47,560 bases of DNA from Streptomyces sp. ISL-66. Lineage in GTDB: Bacteria; Actinomycetota; Actinomycetes; Streptomycetales; Streptomycetaceae. Made by a program: the position numbers and the translations under genes. The DNA lies in contig NZ_JAGGOW010000030.1 in NCBI RefSeq assembly GCF_018614135.1, positions 1-47,560 of the forward strand, read 5' to 3'. This document shows positions 8,263-17,771 of the stretch, piece after piece; within the stretch, counting starts at the first letter, position 1, and every line of letters starts with the position of its first letter. The notes below the pieces were generated by a model. The model did no database searches and was not told the DNA's origin. It was given only the letters and a program-made list of their open reading frames with translations.

Positions 8263-8439
8263 AGCCAACCTTCGCGGCTGGCCCCGCCGCTCCTTCTGGG
8301 CGGGGCCGCGGCCGTCCGGTGAGCTCTGTCGGAGTTGCGGCCGGCCGTCCGCACTCGTGCCCCAACCGTGCCCTTCAGAGCGGACAGCAGCGGTCGACAC
8401 GAGTATCCACGAGCCTGCGGGACGAGGGCCCTCAGAGTA

Positions 8440-8740
8440 CGTTTTCGCAGGTCAGCGATCCAGCGCACCTTCGGTGCGCGCCGGGGGCGTGGTAAATCCC
8501 GTGGCGCGCGCCGGGGGTGCTTCTGTCCGCTCTGACGGGGCCTGTTGCTGGTCCGGGATGCTGGTGGGGTTCGTTCCGGCCGAAACCGATGCCTCTGTGA
8601 TGCCTGTGAGCTCGCAGGTCAGCGTGGTGCTGGGGGCCGTCCACGGGAACCGTGGAGTGTTGCTGTGAGCACGTGCGTCAGAATTCCTGATTCACCCTGG
8701 CCCTCCCGGAACGGCATACCGATGGGGAGGGAGCGGGAGC
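8440..8740 (+). ncRNA. Left non-coding flank of IS110 element: candidate bridge RNA region
   Basis: No gene fits between the immunity pseudogene (ends 8262) and the transposase. The stretch holds compact hairpins: GCGCACC/GGTGCGC at 8463-8479, CCTG/CAGG around 8605-8620, and TCCACGG/CCGTGGA with a GAA loop at about 8639-8655. IS110-family elements encode in a non-coding end a structured bridge RNA that pairs with target and donor DNA. In the IS110 group it lies 5' of the transposase. This location and folding are consistent, but the element's exact ends and the guide loops cannot be set from one copy. Confidence 0.4.
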
Positions 8741-9985
8741 GTGGACGTACTGCACGAACGGTGCGCCGGCCTGGACATCAGCAAGAAGGACGCCAAGGTG
8801 TGCGTCCGGATCCCGAGTACGAAACGGCGGGGATCGTTCACCACCGAGACCACGACCTGGGGTTCGACGACGAACGCGGTCCTGGCCCTGCTCGACCATC
8901 TGCTGGCCGCTGAGGTCACGCTTGTGGTGATCGAGGCGACCTCGGACTACTGGAAACCCTTCTACTACGTGCTGGCCGACGATCTGAACGTGATCCTGGT
9001 CAACGCCCGCCAGGTCAAGAACCTGCCCGGCCGCAAGACGGACGTCTCCGACGCCGCCTGGCTGGCCCAGCTCGGCGCCCACGGCCTGGTGCGCCCCTCC
9101 TTCGTCCCACCACAGCCGGTGCGGGAACTGCGGGACCTGACCCGGGCCCGCACCACCGCGACCCGGGAACGCTCCCGGGTCGTCCAGCGCCTGGAGAAGC
9201 TCCTGGAGGACACCGGGATCAAACTGTCCGCGGTCGCCTCCGACATCATGGGCGTCTCCGGGCGGGCCATGCTCGAAGCCCTCGTCAACGGCGAACGCGA
9301 CCCGCAGACCCTCGCGGACATGGCCAAACGCAGGCTCCGCCACAAGATTCCCGCACTCACCGAGGCGCTGACCGGCCGCTTCCGTGAGCACCACGCCTTC
9401 CTGGTCCGCCTGCACCTCGACCAGTACGACCAGCTCACCAGCATGATCGAGCAACTCAGCGGACGCATCGAGGAGGCGATGGCCCTCTTTCGTGACGCCC
9501 TCGACCTCCTCGACACCATCCCCGGAATCAACCAGGCAACCGCCGAAGTGATCATCGCGGAAACCGGCGGGGACATGACCCGGTTCGCGACGGCCAAGCA
9601 CCTCGCGTCCTGGGCAGGGGTCTGCCCCGGCCACCACGAGTCCGCCGGCCGCACCAAGAACACCAAGGTCCGGCCCGGCAACCCCTACCTCAAAGGCGCA
9701 CTCGGCCTCGCCGCGTTCTGCGCGGTGAGAACCAAAGACACCTACCTCGCCGCCCGTTACCGGCGGCTGACCGCCCGCCGCGGCCCGCTCAGGGCACTGG
9801 TCGCCGTCGAGCACTCGATCATCACCGCGATCTGGCACATGCTGACCGACCACAAGCCCTACGCCGAGCTCGGCGGCACCTACTTCACCCAGCGCGACCC
9901 CGAACGGGCCACCCGCCGCGCGATCACCCAGCTCAACCAGCTCGGCTACACCGTCACCCTCAACCCGCTGGAGACCGCCGCCTGA
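8741..9985 (+). mobile_element. IS110-family transposase (DEDD recombinase)
   Basis: The 414-residue protein starts at GTG 8741 after a GGAGGGAGCGGGAG site. Its N-terminal RuvC-like domain carries the DEDD set: Asp12 in GLDISKKDAKV, Glu65 in VVIEATSDYWKP, and Asp101/Asp104 in GRKTDVSDAAWLAQL. The C-terminal transposase_20 domain has PGINQATAEVIIAE and the WAGVCPGHHESAGRTK segment with the candidate nucleophile Ser301. Length is normal and no frame is broken, so the enzyme may be active. These elements lack terminal inverted repeats and usually make no target duplication, so I do not give outer ends. It separates the toxin debris from the Mrr nuclease gene. Confidence 0.93.
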
Positions 9986-10403
9986 CCCTCCCCGCACCGG
10001 ACACCCGGCAGCCGACAACGGCCACCGGGCACCCAGCCATGCCCACACCCACCCTGACCTGCTGCTATTTACGCGTCAGACCTTGCCGTGCCCTCCGTGT
10101 GCCCCAACTCGCATAAATACCCTGCCTGGAGGCCCCTGGCGTGCCACCTGTCCCTCGATGAAGCGCAGCCGTCTCGAATCGCGAGACACATTTCATGCGA
10201 CCCGCACCACATGAGCGCCCGGATTCGCCTGTTCGCAACCCTGAAGGCAACCCCTCAACCACATCGCTTGCGCGGCCAAGTTGGCGACGGCGCGACACTC
10301 CCCCTACGCCTCCGAATGCCGCCGAAGGCGATCCCTGTCGAAGCACAGGCGGGCTCGCCCCGATTCAGCAGATGATCACGAGTGGTGACAAGTAGGTGAC
10401 GCG
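9986..10403. other. Right flank of IS110 element and decayed DNA
   Basis: The IS right end must lie in the first part but has no visible inverted repeat. A frame ending in APIQQMITSGDK at 10395 is open over about 200 bp and could be the tail of an interrupted gene. I recognise no family in it. No RNA gene or promoter stands out. Confidence 0.35.
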
Positions 10404-10778
10404 TTGTCAGTGGTGGGTGCTTTCATGGGTCCGGTGCGCAGGGAGGCACATCGCGACTGGTGGGGGGATGCAGCTGTGCCCTGGATCAATGAGTACTTCC
10501 GGTCAGACGGCACTCGGGTCAAAGGCCACGTCCGGCTCCCTGCCGGGGCCCGGCGGGAGACCGCGCTGCTCGGCCTGATCGTCGCCGGCGTGATCGTCTT
10601 CGGCAACGGAACAACATCTGCGGGGGCTGGAGCAGGCTCGGGTCAGGAGTTACCCAGGCCGCAGTCGACAGTGATCTACCCGATCAAGTGGCCGGCGTGG
10701 GAAAACCGCCCGGCGCCCCAACCCATACCGACGGTCTCCTATCCGATCGTCTTCCCCAGCACGGGGAACGGCAGGTGA
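10404..10778 (+). CDS. Small membrane-associated hypothetical protein
   Basis: The 124-residue frame can start at TTG 10404, with AGGTGA four bases upstream, or at ATG 10425. It has a charged N-terminal part (REAHRDWWGDAAVPWINEYF), one hydrophobic helix (ETALLGLIVAGVIVFGN, about residues 51-67) and a Pro-rich outer tail. Its TGA overlaps the GTG of the Mrr-type nuclease gene (10775-10778), so the two are co-translated. I recognise no family. Pairing with a membrane-anchored nuclease suggests a partner or modulator. Confidence 0.55.
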   Translation: MSVVGAFMGPVRREAHRDWWGDAAVPWINEYFRSDGTRVKGHVRLPAGARRETALLGLIVAGVIVFGNGTTSAGAGAGSGQELPRPQSTVIYPIKWPAWENRPAPQPIPTVSYPIVFPSTGNGR

Positions 10779-11479
10779 GCCGCCGCCCACCCGCGAAGAG
10801 GCGCAAGCGCACCAGCACAGCGCGGCGCCGGAAGGCCACCGGCTCGGAGGAGCTGTGGCTCATCGGCCTGGCCGGCCTCGTGGCCCTCGGTCTCGTCGTG
10901 GCCGTGATGTCGTGGCTCGCTGCCCATCCCTGGGTCCTGGTACTCGGCCTCCTCGCAGCCGGTGCCGTGGGCACGCTGTGGCTGCGTCGGCGCCAAGAGG
11001 CCGCGCGATGGGACCAGGTCCGGGCCCAGGGCCTGCGCTACGCCGTCGAACACCTCGACAGCCTCCACCACAACGACTTCGAGTTCGCCGTACGGGACCT
11101 CATGCACCGCGACGGCTGCGCCGACGCGCAGAAGGTCGGCGGACGGGGCGACAACGGCGCGGACGTCAAAGCCACCGACCCCTACGGCCGCCGCTGGGTC
11201 ATCCAGTGCAAGCACCGCAAGGCCGGCTGGCAAGGGTCCGCGGTCGGCACCCCGGATCTCCAGGTCCTCAACGGCACCGGCCGCCAGATACACGGCGGCG
11301 ACGTCCTCGTCATGCTCACCAACGGCCGCTTCTCCCGGCCCGCCCTCGACTTCGCCAAGTCCCAGCGCCTCCACCTCGTCGACCGCCACATCCTCGCCCA
11401 GTGGGCCAGCGGCTCGCGCCCCCTGTGGGAACTCCTCCGCGCCGTCCCACCACCCCCAAAGCCCACATCGCTCCCCTAG
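10775..11479 (+). CDS. Membrane-anchored Mrr-type restriction endonuclease
   Basis: The 234-residue protein has a basic N-terminus, two membrane helices (about 28-48 and 51-69) and a cytosolic Mrr_cat domain (about 95-215). The PD-(D/E)xK core is visible as Glu103 in DFEFAVRDLM, Asp130 in GDNGADVKATDPYG, and QCKH at 144-147 preceded by the strand WVIQ. The end HLVDRHILAQW is typical. Mrr-like enzymes cut foreign, often modified, DNA; membrane anchoring suggests action on incoming DNA, and relatives occur on actinobacterial integrative elements. The start is GTG 10775, overlapping the previous stop. Confidence 0.85.
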   Translation: MSRRPPAKRRKRTSTARRRKATGSEELWLIGLAGLVALGLVVAVMSWLAAHPWVLVLGLLAAGAVGTLWLRRRQEAARWDQVRAQGLRYAVEHLDSLHHNDFEFAVRDLMHRDGCADAQKVGGRGDNGADVKATDPYGRRWVIQCKHRKAGWQGSAVGTPDLQVLNGTGRQIHGGDVLVMLTNGRFSRPALDFAKSQRLHLVDRHILAQWASGSRPLWELLRAVPPPPKPTSLP

Positions 11480-11926
11480 GACTCTTTCCGCTGGTCGGTG
11501 ACGAGCTGCGGACTCCGAGGAAACCCGCGCGATCGCCGAACTGTCGGAATGGCGACCAGCACGTATCCGCCGTACGGGGGAACGGAGCCATCCAAGGGAG
11601 AGATCTCAGTCGCCCACAAGGCGGCCCGCCTACGTGCCTCAGGCCCGTCGTGCCGGGAGCCGGGCATCGAACTACCTCACCGTGGACGGGTAGATCATCA
11701 AGGACTTGCCCTGCCGCGTCGAGCTCGCCACAGGGAAGTGGGACGCCCTTATCGACGAAGGCATGCGGCCACCCAGCAGGAGATCGAAACCAGGGGCTTG
11801 AGCTCGTCTCGGACTGCCCTGAGTTCGGCGAGGCAGTCGTCTAGCGTTTCCTCGCCCAGGACAGTTGAGCCCGGCCGGCGACACGCCCCGTGGGACGGCC
11901 GGGGGCCGCGGCCCCCGGAACTCCGT
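11480..11926. other. Intergenic, with faint coding remnant
   Basis: Around 11660-11780 the plus strand reads SNYLTVDG, a stop, then IIKDLPCRVELATGKWDALI, which looks like a short gene interrupted by an in-frame TAG. I cannot name it. The rest lacks coding bias. The 3' end of the lipoprotein gene lies at the right edge. Confidence 0.35.
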
Positions 11927-12658
11927 TCAGAAGGCGCTCAGCGCTTCGCGGATGTTGGTGCGGTACAGGCCGACCTTCGGGTTGGCGACGCTGCCCGGCT
12001 TGGCCAGCCGGAGGCTGACGCCGTCCGCGTTCGGCATGTGCTCCTTGTCGGCCAGGACGCTGACCTCGTCGGCCACGGGGCCGTTGCCACCCGACGGGTT
12101 GAGGTCCACGGCCGCGTACGCGGTGGCGCCCGGGTGCACCGGGTACGCCGGGGCGCCGCCCAGTCCACCGGGGGCAGTGGCCTGGAGACCGAGCGCGCCG
12201 CCCTTGGCGCTGAAGCCGACGGTGGGGAAGTAGTCCAGACCGCAGGAGGTGGAACCGTTGTTGGTCACGGTGATGACGCGGACGGTGGCCGGAGTGCCCG
12301 TCGGGGAAGTGACCTTGACGGTCAGGTTGCGCGCCGAGCAGGGGTGGGCGTAGGCGTAGGAGTCACCGGTGGTGTCCCCCGTGTCCTTGCCGCCCGAACC
12401 GGCCTTCGCCGGGGCGGCGGTGGCCGTGCCGGTTCCGGTGACCTTGCCGGCGGACGGGGCGGCGGACGGGGCGGCGGAGGCGCCCTTCCCGGACGGCGTC
12501 ACGGTCCCGGTCGAGACCGGCTTGTCCGCGCTCTTGGTCGCGGCGGGGTTCGCGGTCGGCCCGCCGGCGCTGTCCGAGCCACCACAGGCGGTCAGGGCCA
12601 GAGCGAGGCCGGCGGTGGCGGTGGCCAGGGCAGTGGTGCGGAGTCGGTAAGTGCGCAT
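11927..12658 (-). CDS. DUF4232 lipoprotein
   Basis: The 243-residue precursor has a lipoprotein signal peptide with the lipobox LTAC and acylated Cys25. A Ser/Thr/Ala/Pro/Gly-rich spacer (about 27-105) is followed by a DUF4232 domain from about 108 to the end, recognised by HPCSARNLTVKVT, VRVITVTNNGSTSCGLDYFP and the closing VAVDL-like strand AAVDLNPSGGN. The two domain cysteines may form a disulfide outside the membrane. DUF4232 proteins are abundant in Streptomyces and have no known biochemical role. The gene is divergent from an HTH-transmembrane regulator across 331 bp. Confidence 0.88.
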   Translation of the reverse strand: MRTYRLRTTALATATAGLALALTACGGSDSAGGPTANPAATKSADKPVSTGTVTPSGKGASAAPSAAPSAGKVTGTGTATAAPAKAGSGGKDTGDTTGDSYAYAHPCSARNLTVKVTSPTGTPATVRVITVTNNGSTSCGLDYFPTVGFSAKGGALGLQATAPGGLGGAPAYPVHPGATAYAAVDLNPSGGNGPVADEVSVLADKEHMPNADGVSLRLAKPGSVANPKVGLYRTNIREALSAF

Positions 12659-12989
12659 GGGGAACTCTCCGTATCGGTGTGGTCGTCAGACGGAGGCTTC
12701 CGCTTTCCGCCTGACGAGACGTTGGGTGGGGCTGCTGTTCCGGTCGGCTGCTGCCGCAGGCGGCCGAGGGCGGCCGGTGGGGCGGGTGGGGGGTCCTCCC
12801 GCCCCGACCGCCGAATCCGACCGCCGATCCGATCGGCGGACCGACGGGCTGATGACGCAACTGTGGGGCCGGTTTTGTCCCAGTGGCGTCTGGACCGGGA
12901 TAGTAGGAACCCTGGAACGCTCCCGACCCTTCTCACCTGGGCGATCGGGCGAGCCTGGAACGTGCTTCCGGGATGAGGGGGAGGGTGGA
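12659..12989. promoter_or_regulatory. Divergent intergenic region with perfect inverted repeat
   Basis: Between the lipoprotein and the HTH-membrane protein lies the palindrome CCGCCGAT-CCG-ATCGGCGG at 12821-12839, preceded by a related direct repeat (GACCGCCGAATCC, GACCGCCGATCC). Its placement suits an operator read by the adjacent HTH protein or another regulator. No clear -10/-35 pair could be fixed; ATAGTAG near 12901 is a weak -10 candidate for the rightward gene. Confidence 0.45.
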
Positions 12990-14504
12990 ATGGCCACGGA
13001 GACGGAGCGGTTCGCGGAGCTGATGCGCGGATTCAAAGAGCGCTCGGGGCGCAGCTACGGCACGCTCGCGAAGCGTCTGCACTCCAGCAACTCGACGCTG
13101 CACCGCTATTGCAGCGGCGCGGCGGTGCCCACGGATTACGCCCCGGTGGAGCGGTTCGCCCGAGTCTGCGGTGCCTCGGCCGACGAACTGCTCGCGCTGC
13201 ACCAGCAGTGGCTGCTGGCGCTGGTGGAGCGGCGGCGGGGGGTGACGGAGTGGCAGGCCTCGGGGTCGGGGGCGGTGAACTCCGCGGCGCCGCGGGGCGG
13301 TGACGCCGCGCCGGAGGTGCCGCCCGCATCGGCGGTGGTGGTGGCTGGGGAGGCCTCGGAGGTCCGGCCGCAGACGGGTACCGACCCCACACCGGCCCCG
13401 GCGTCCGCAGCCGGGTCCGCCCCGGCGCCCGGACCTGCCGCTGCGGAGGCACCCGCCTGGGCGCCTACCCCCGCTCCCGCGCTGGCACCGGCGGAGGCCC
13501 CCGCCCCTGCACCGGCAACGGAGGCACCCGCACACGCCCCCGCCGCCCTTATCCAGCCGGGCCCCGCCCGGGCCTCCGTACCGGGGGCCCGGCGTCCTCG
13601 GCTGCTGCTCGCCGTTGCGGCCGCCGTGGCCACCGCCGCGGTGGCGGGGACCGCCGCCGCCGTCTCCGCCATGGGAGATACGGGTCACGGGGACACGCGC
13701 CACGGCGCCGTCCAGCCGTCCTCGCGCGAGCGGGCGGCGGCGGGCCCGGCCTTGCCGTCCGGCGGGTCGTCGTCACCCACGCCCACAGCCGATTCCGCAC
13801 CGCCGTCCAGCCCCGGACCGTCGTCCCCCTCGGCGACGTCCGCGTCCACCTCGCCGGCCACCGCCAAGGAGGGGGCCTCCCGCACCGCCCCGTTCACGGT
13901 CAACGTCCTGCCCGACAACTGGGACAGCCCCTGCGACCAGTGGTTCGCCCTGGACAAGGCACCCGGCACGGTCCCCCCGCCCCCCGCCGGGCCGGCGACC
14001 GAAGGGTGGGCCCGGGCCCTGGACGCCGTCCCGGCGGGGCACCTGCGCATGCAGCTGACCGTCCAGGGCACCGAGGGCAAGCCCGCGGTCCTGCACGCGC
14101 TGTACGTCCATGTCGTGAGCGGCCGCAAGGCTCCCGGCTGGAACGCGTACACCATGGGCGCCGGTTGCGGCGGCGCGCTGGTGCCGGCGTCCTTCGCCGT
14201 GGACCTGGACGACGCCTCCCCGAGGGCCAGGCCCGTACCTGGCAAGGAGGGCGAGCGGCCGACGGCCTCGACCGACTTCCCGTACAAGGTCTCCGCCACC
14301 GACCCCCAGGTGCTGAACATCGACGCCGCCACACTCGGTCAGGACGTCAGCTGGTACCTGGAGCTGGCCTGGAGCAGTGGCGACCGCCAGGGCACCACCC
14401 GCATCGACGACCACGGCCGCCCGTTCCGCACGGTCGCCCTGAACGCCGGCCACAGCTACTGGTACAACGCGAACAACAACGCCTGGCTGCCGGACACGGA
14501 ATGA
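12990..14504 (+). CDS. HTH-transmembrane regulator with extracytoplasmic domain
   Basis: The ATG at 12990 is preceded by GGGGGAGGGTGGA. The 504-residue protein begins with an XRE-type helix-turn-helix (about 1-65: RSYGTLAKRLHSSNSTLHRY, then YAPVERFARVCGASADELLA). A low-complexity Pro/Ala linker (about 85-200) leads to one membrane helix (about 202-225, LLLAVAAAVATAAVAGTAAA), a second Ser/Pro-rich linker, and an extracellular domain from about 300 (FTVNVLPDNWDSPCDQWFAL, with two Cys). The layout suggests one-component signalling from outside to DNA. It resembles Streptomyces transcriptional regulators of unknown ligand. The divergent DUF4232 lipoprotein could be a partner or target. Confidence 0.8.
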   Translation: MATETERFAELMRGFKERSGRSYGTLAKRLHSSNSTLHRYCSGAAVPTDYAPVERFARVCGASADELLALHQQWLLALVERRRGVTEWQASGSGAVNSAAPRGGDAAPEVPPASAVVVAGEASEVRPQTGTDPTPAPASAAGSAPAPGPAAAEAPAWAPTPAPALAPAEAPAPAPATEAPAHAPAALIQPGPARASVPGARRPRLLLAVAAAVATAAVAGTAAAVSAMGDTGHGDTRHGAVQPSSRERAAAGPALPSGGSSSPTPTADSAPPSSPGPSSPSATSASTSPATAKEGASRTAPFTVNVLPDNWDSPCDQWFALDKAPGTVPPPPAGPATEGWARALDAVPAGHLRMQLTVQGTEGKPAVLHALYVHVVSGRKAPGWNAYTMGAGCGGALVPASFAVDLDDASPRARPVPGKEGERPTASTDFPYKVSATDPQVLNIDAATLGQDVSWYLELAWSSGDRQGTTRIDDHGRPFRTVALNAGHSYWYNANNNAWLPDTE

Positions 14505-14613
14505 AAGACCCATTGCACCCGGTCCGAAAAACGGCCGCAGTCCGGACACTCCGCCCCGGACAGTCGGCCTCTCGCCACCAACTCGACCGTGCCGAACGCA
14601 GCCGTCACCGCCT

Positions 14614-15018
14614 CTACGTCCACTTCGTCGGTACCGTCGATACCGTCGATACGATGCCTCCGGCGACCTCCTGCTGGCGCTCGTCGTCGGAGTACTGGTA
14701 GATCATCGCGGCCTTCTCCGAAGACCGGCCGGCACGGACCATCGTGTCCTTCAGCGTGGCCCCCGACTGCGTCGACAGGGTGTGGCCCGTGTGGCGCAGG
14801 TCGTAGAAGCGGAAGTCCTTCGGCAGGCCGGCCTTCGCGCGGGCCTTGGCCCACTTCCGCCCGAACGTCGTGCGCCGGAACGGTGCTCCCTTCTCCCCTA
14901 CGAACAGCAGCCCGTCGGGCTCCTTCTCCGCGAACCAGTCAAGGTGCCGCTTGACCTCCATGGAGAGGAAGGCGGGCAGGTGGATGGTGCGGACGCCCGC
15001 CGCCGACTTGGTGTCCCC
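14614..15018 (-). pseudogene. C-terminal fragment of a tyrosine integrase
   Basis: This piece carries the end of an actinophage-type integrase: TKSAAGVRTIHLPAFLSMEV, FGRKWAKARAKAGLPKDF, the box II region RFYDLRHTGHTL, then GRSSEKAAMIYQYSDDERQQ with the catalytic Tyr. The N-terminal arm-binding and core-binding domains, and the first catalytic Arg, are absent because the frame is cut at about 15018, where toxin-related sequence begins. It should not recombine DNA. Integrases of this kind insert elements into tRNA 3' ends, which fits the tRNA-like scars flanking this block. The first possible restart is ATG 14961. Confidence 0.85.
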
Positions 15019-15048
15019 TCTCTACGCGACGGCCGGTGTTCAGCTCCG

Positions 15049-15187
15049 GGGCCGCCGCTGGCGTCCGACGGCGACGTCAAGTCGTTCTACGCGACGGCAC
15101 CCAACGGCGAGACCAGCGGTCACAGCGTGAGCAAGCAGCCGGTGGACCCGAACGACCCATTGTCCGGGTACAAGCAGGGCGGGCTCG
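15049..15187 (+). repeat. 139-bp duplicate of the RNase A-like toxin gene
   Basis: This segment aligns without gaps to 6404-6542, inside the RNase A-like toxin, at a constant offset of 8645 bp and with few mismatches. In frame it reads DGDVKSFYATAPNGETSGHS followed by VSKQPVDPNDPLSGYKQGG. Neither end continues into toxin sequence, so it is an isolated fragment. It lies 30 bp from the broken end of the integrase piece. The string CTACGCGACGGC occurs both at the junction (about 15021) and again inside the fragment. Confidence 0.9.
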
Positions 15188-15867
<680 letters not shown>

Positions 15868-15883
15868 CGCTGACACGCATTCT

Positions 15884-15925
15884 GCAGCTGGGGCCCGCAT
15901 CCCTCGGGGTGCGGGCCCCAGCTGC
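15884..15925 (+). terminator. Strong hairpin terminator after the cold-shock gene
   Basis: Perfect 16-bp arms GCAGCTGGGGCCCGCA and its complement enclose a 10-base loop. As is usual in Streptomyces there is no long T-run. It lies 17 bp past the stop codon. Confidence 0.88.
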
Positions 15926-16197
15926 ATGCATTTCCCGCGGTGCGTTCACCCGCGGCATTAAGCATTGAGACGAGCATTGAGACACTCGGCCAACCAGCCC
16001 TCTCCGAGCTGCACCCGAGTCAATTGCTTTGTCTGTCGCGTCCACATGACGCCACCTCATTCCAGCGCCTGAGCCCGTACAGATTTTCTGTCCGCCAGAT
16101 CCGCTTTCGCATCAATCCAGCGCGTTCTCGCAATTCCCTGCGCCGCTCCTACGCTGCGGGAATTCCTTGATACGTGCCGCATCAAGGAAGGTTCCGC

Positions 16198-17724
16198 ATG
16201 AACCCCACACGTACGAACGAGCGCTCTTCCCGCAGCCGCACCGGCGGCCCCGCTTTCGGCACCGGCGCTGGTTCGGGCCGGGGCAGCCGCTTCGGCTCTT
16301 CGACCCAGAGCCGTTCCGGAGCCCAGAGCCGTTCCGGAGCCCCGAGCCGCTCGGGCGGATACGGCCGCCGGCCCGCCGCGATCCAGGGCGAGTTCGCACT
16401 GCCGAAGACGATCACCCCCGCACTGCCCGCCGTCGAGGCCTTCGCCGACCTCGCCATGCCGGCCCAGCTGCTCGCCACGCTCGGCCGTGAGGGCATGGCC
16501 ACGCCGTTCCCGATCCAGGCCGCCACGCTGCCCAACACCCTCGCGGGCCGTGACGTCCTCGGCCGTGGCCGCACCGGCTCCGGCAAGACCCTCGCCTTCG
16601 GCCTCGCCCTGCTGGCCCGCACCGCCGGCCAGAACGCCGAGTCGGGCCAGCCGCTCGCGCTGATCCTCGTACCGACGCGCGAACTCGCCCAGCAGGTCAC
16701 CGCCGCCCTCACCCCCTACGCCCGGGCGGTCAAGCTGCGCCTGGCCACCGTGGTCGGCGGCATGCCGATCTACCGCCAGGCCGCTGCACTGCGCGCCGGG
16801 GCCGAAGTGGTCGTCGCCACGCCCGGCCGCCTCAAAGACCTCATCGACCGTGGTGACTGCCGGTTGAACCAGGTCGCCATCACCGTCCTGGACGAGGCCG
16901 ACCAGATGGCCGACATGGGCTTCATGCCCCAGGTCACCGCCCTCCTGGACCAGGTGCGCCCCGAGGGTCAGCGGATGCTGTTCTCCGCCACCCTCGACCG
17001 CAACGTCGACCTGCTGGTGCGTCGCTACCTGACCGACCCGGTCGTGCACTCGGTCGACCCCTCGGCCGGCGCCGTCACCACGATGGAACACCACGTCCTG
17101 CACGTCCACGGCGCCGACAAGCACCGCACGACGACGGAGATCGCGGCCCGCGACGGCCGGGTGATCATGTTCCTCGACACCAAGCACGCCGTGGACCGCC
17201 TCACCCAGGACCTCCTCGACAACGGGGTCCGCGCCGCGGCCCTGCACGGCGGGAAGTCCCAGCCGCAGCGGACCCGGACCCTGGCCCAGTTCAAGACCGG
17301 ACACGTCACCGTGCTGGTCGCCACCAACGTGGCCGCGCGTGGCATCCACGTCGACAACCTGGACCTCGTCGTGAACGTCGACCCGCCGACCGACCCCAAG
17401 GACTACCTGCACCGCGGCGGCCGTACCGCCCGTGCCGGCGAGTCCGGCAGTGTCGTCACCCTCGTCACCCCCAACCAGCGCCGCGAGATGGCCCGCCTGA
17501 TGATGGCCGCGGGCATCACCCCGCAGACCACCCAGGTCCGCTCGGGCGACGAGGCTCTGACCCGGATCACCGGCGCCCAGGCACCTTCCGGCATCCCGGT
17601 CACCATCACCGCCCCGGTGTCCGAGCGGCCCAAGCGCAGCACGGCTTCCCGCGGCCGGCGCGGGCCCGCTTCGGCCGCCCGGCGCGCGAGCGCGCGGCTG
17701 TCCGCCTTCGACGCGGCGGCCTGA
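16198..17724 (+). CDS. DEAD-box ATP-dependent RNA helicase
   Basis: The 508-residue protein has a basic, Ser/Arg/Gly-rich N-terminal tail (1-60, with repeated SGAQSRSGAPSRSG-type units) and then a complete helicase core. The motifs are the Q motif PFPIQ, motif I GRTGSGKT, Ia PTRELAQ, Ib TPGRL, II DEAD in VLDEADQM, III SAT, V ARGIHV and VI HRGGRTARAG. The C-terminus is again basic. Such helicases unwind RNA during cold adaptation, ribosome assembly or mRNA decay. The ATG at 16198 has AAGGAAGG upstream. Inverted repeats (AATTCCC/GGGAATT, TTGAT/ATCAA) lie in its leader. Pairing with the cold-shock gene suggests a low-temperature RNA module. Confidence 0.96.
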   Translation: MNPTRTNERSSRSRTGGPAFGTGAGSGRGSRFGSSTQSRSGAQSRSGAPSRSGGYGRRPAAIQGEFALPKTITPALPAVEAFADLAMPAQLLATLGREGMATPFPIQAATLPNTLAGRDVLGRGRTGSGKTLAFGLALLARTAGQNAESGQPLALILVPTRELAQQVTAALTPYARAVKLRLATVVGGMPIYRQAAALRAGAEVVVATPGRLKDLIDRGDCRLNQVAITVLDEADQMADMGFMPQVTALLDQVRPEGQRMLFSATLDRNVDLLVRRYLTDPVVHSVDPSAGAVTTMEHHVLHVHGADKHRTTTEIAARDGRVIMFLDTKHAVDRLTQDLLDNGVRAAALHGGKSQPQRTRTLAQFKTGHVTVLVATNVAARGIHVDNLDLVVNVDPPTDPKDYLHRGGRTARAGESGSVVTLVTPNQRREMARLMMAAGITPQTTQVRSGDEALTRITGAQAPSGIPVTITAPVSERPKRSTASRGRRGPASAARRASARLSAFDAAA

Positions 17725-17771
17725 GAAGCCAGGTGATCAGGACGCTCACCCATCTCTGCAGGAGGCACTTT

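Noticed and set aside
16057..17412. Minus-strand open frame of 451 codons
   Set aside because: It is antisense to the DEAD-box helicase, whose motifs are complete on the plus strand.
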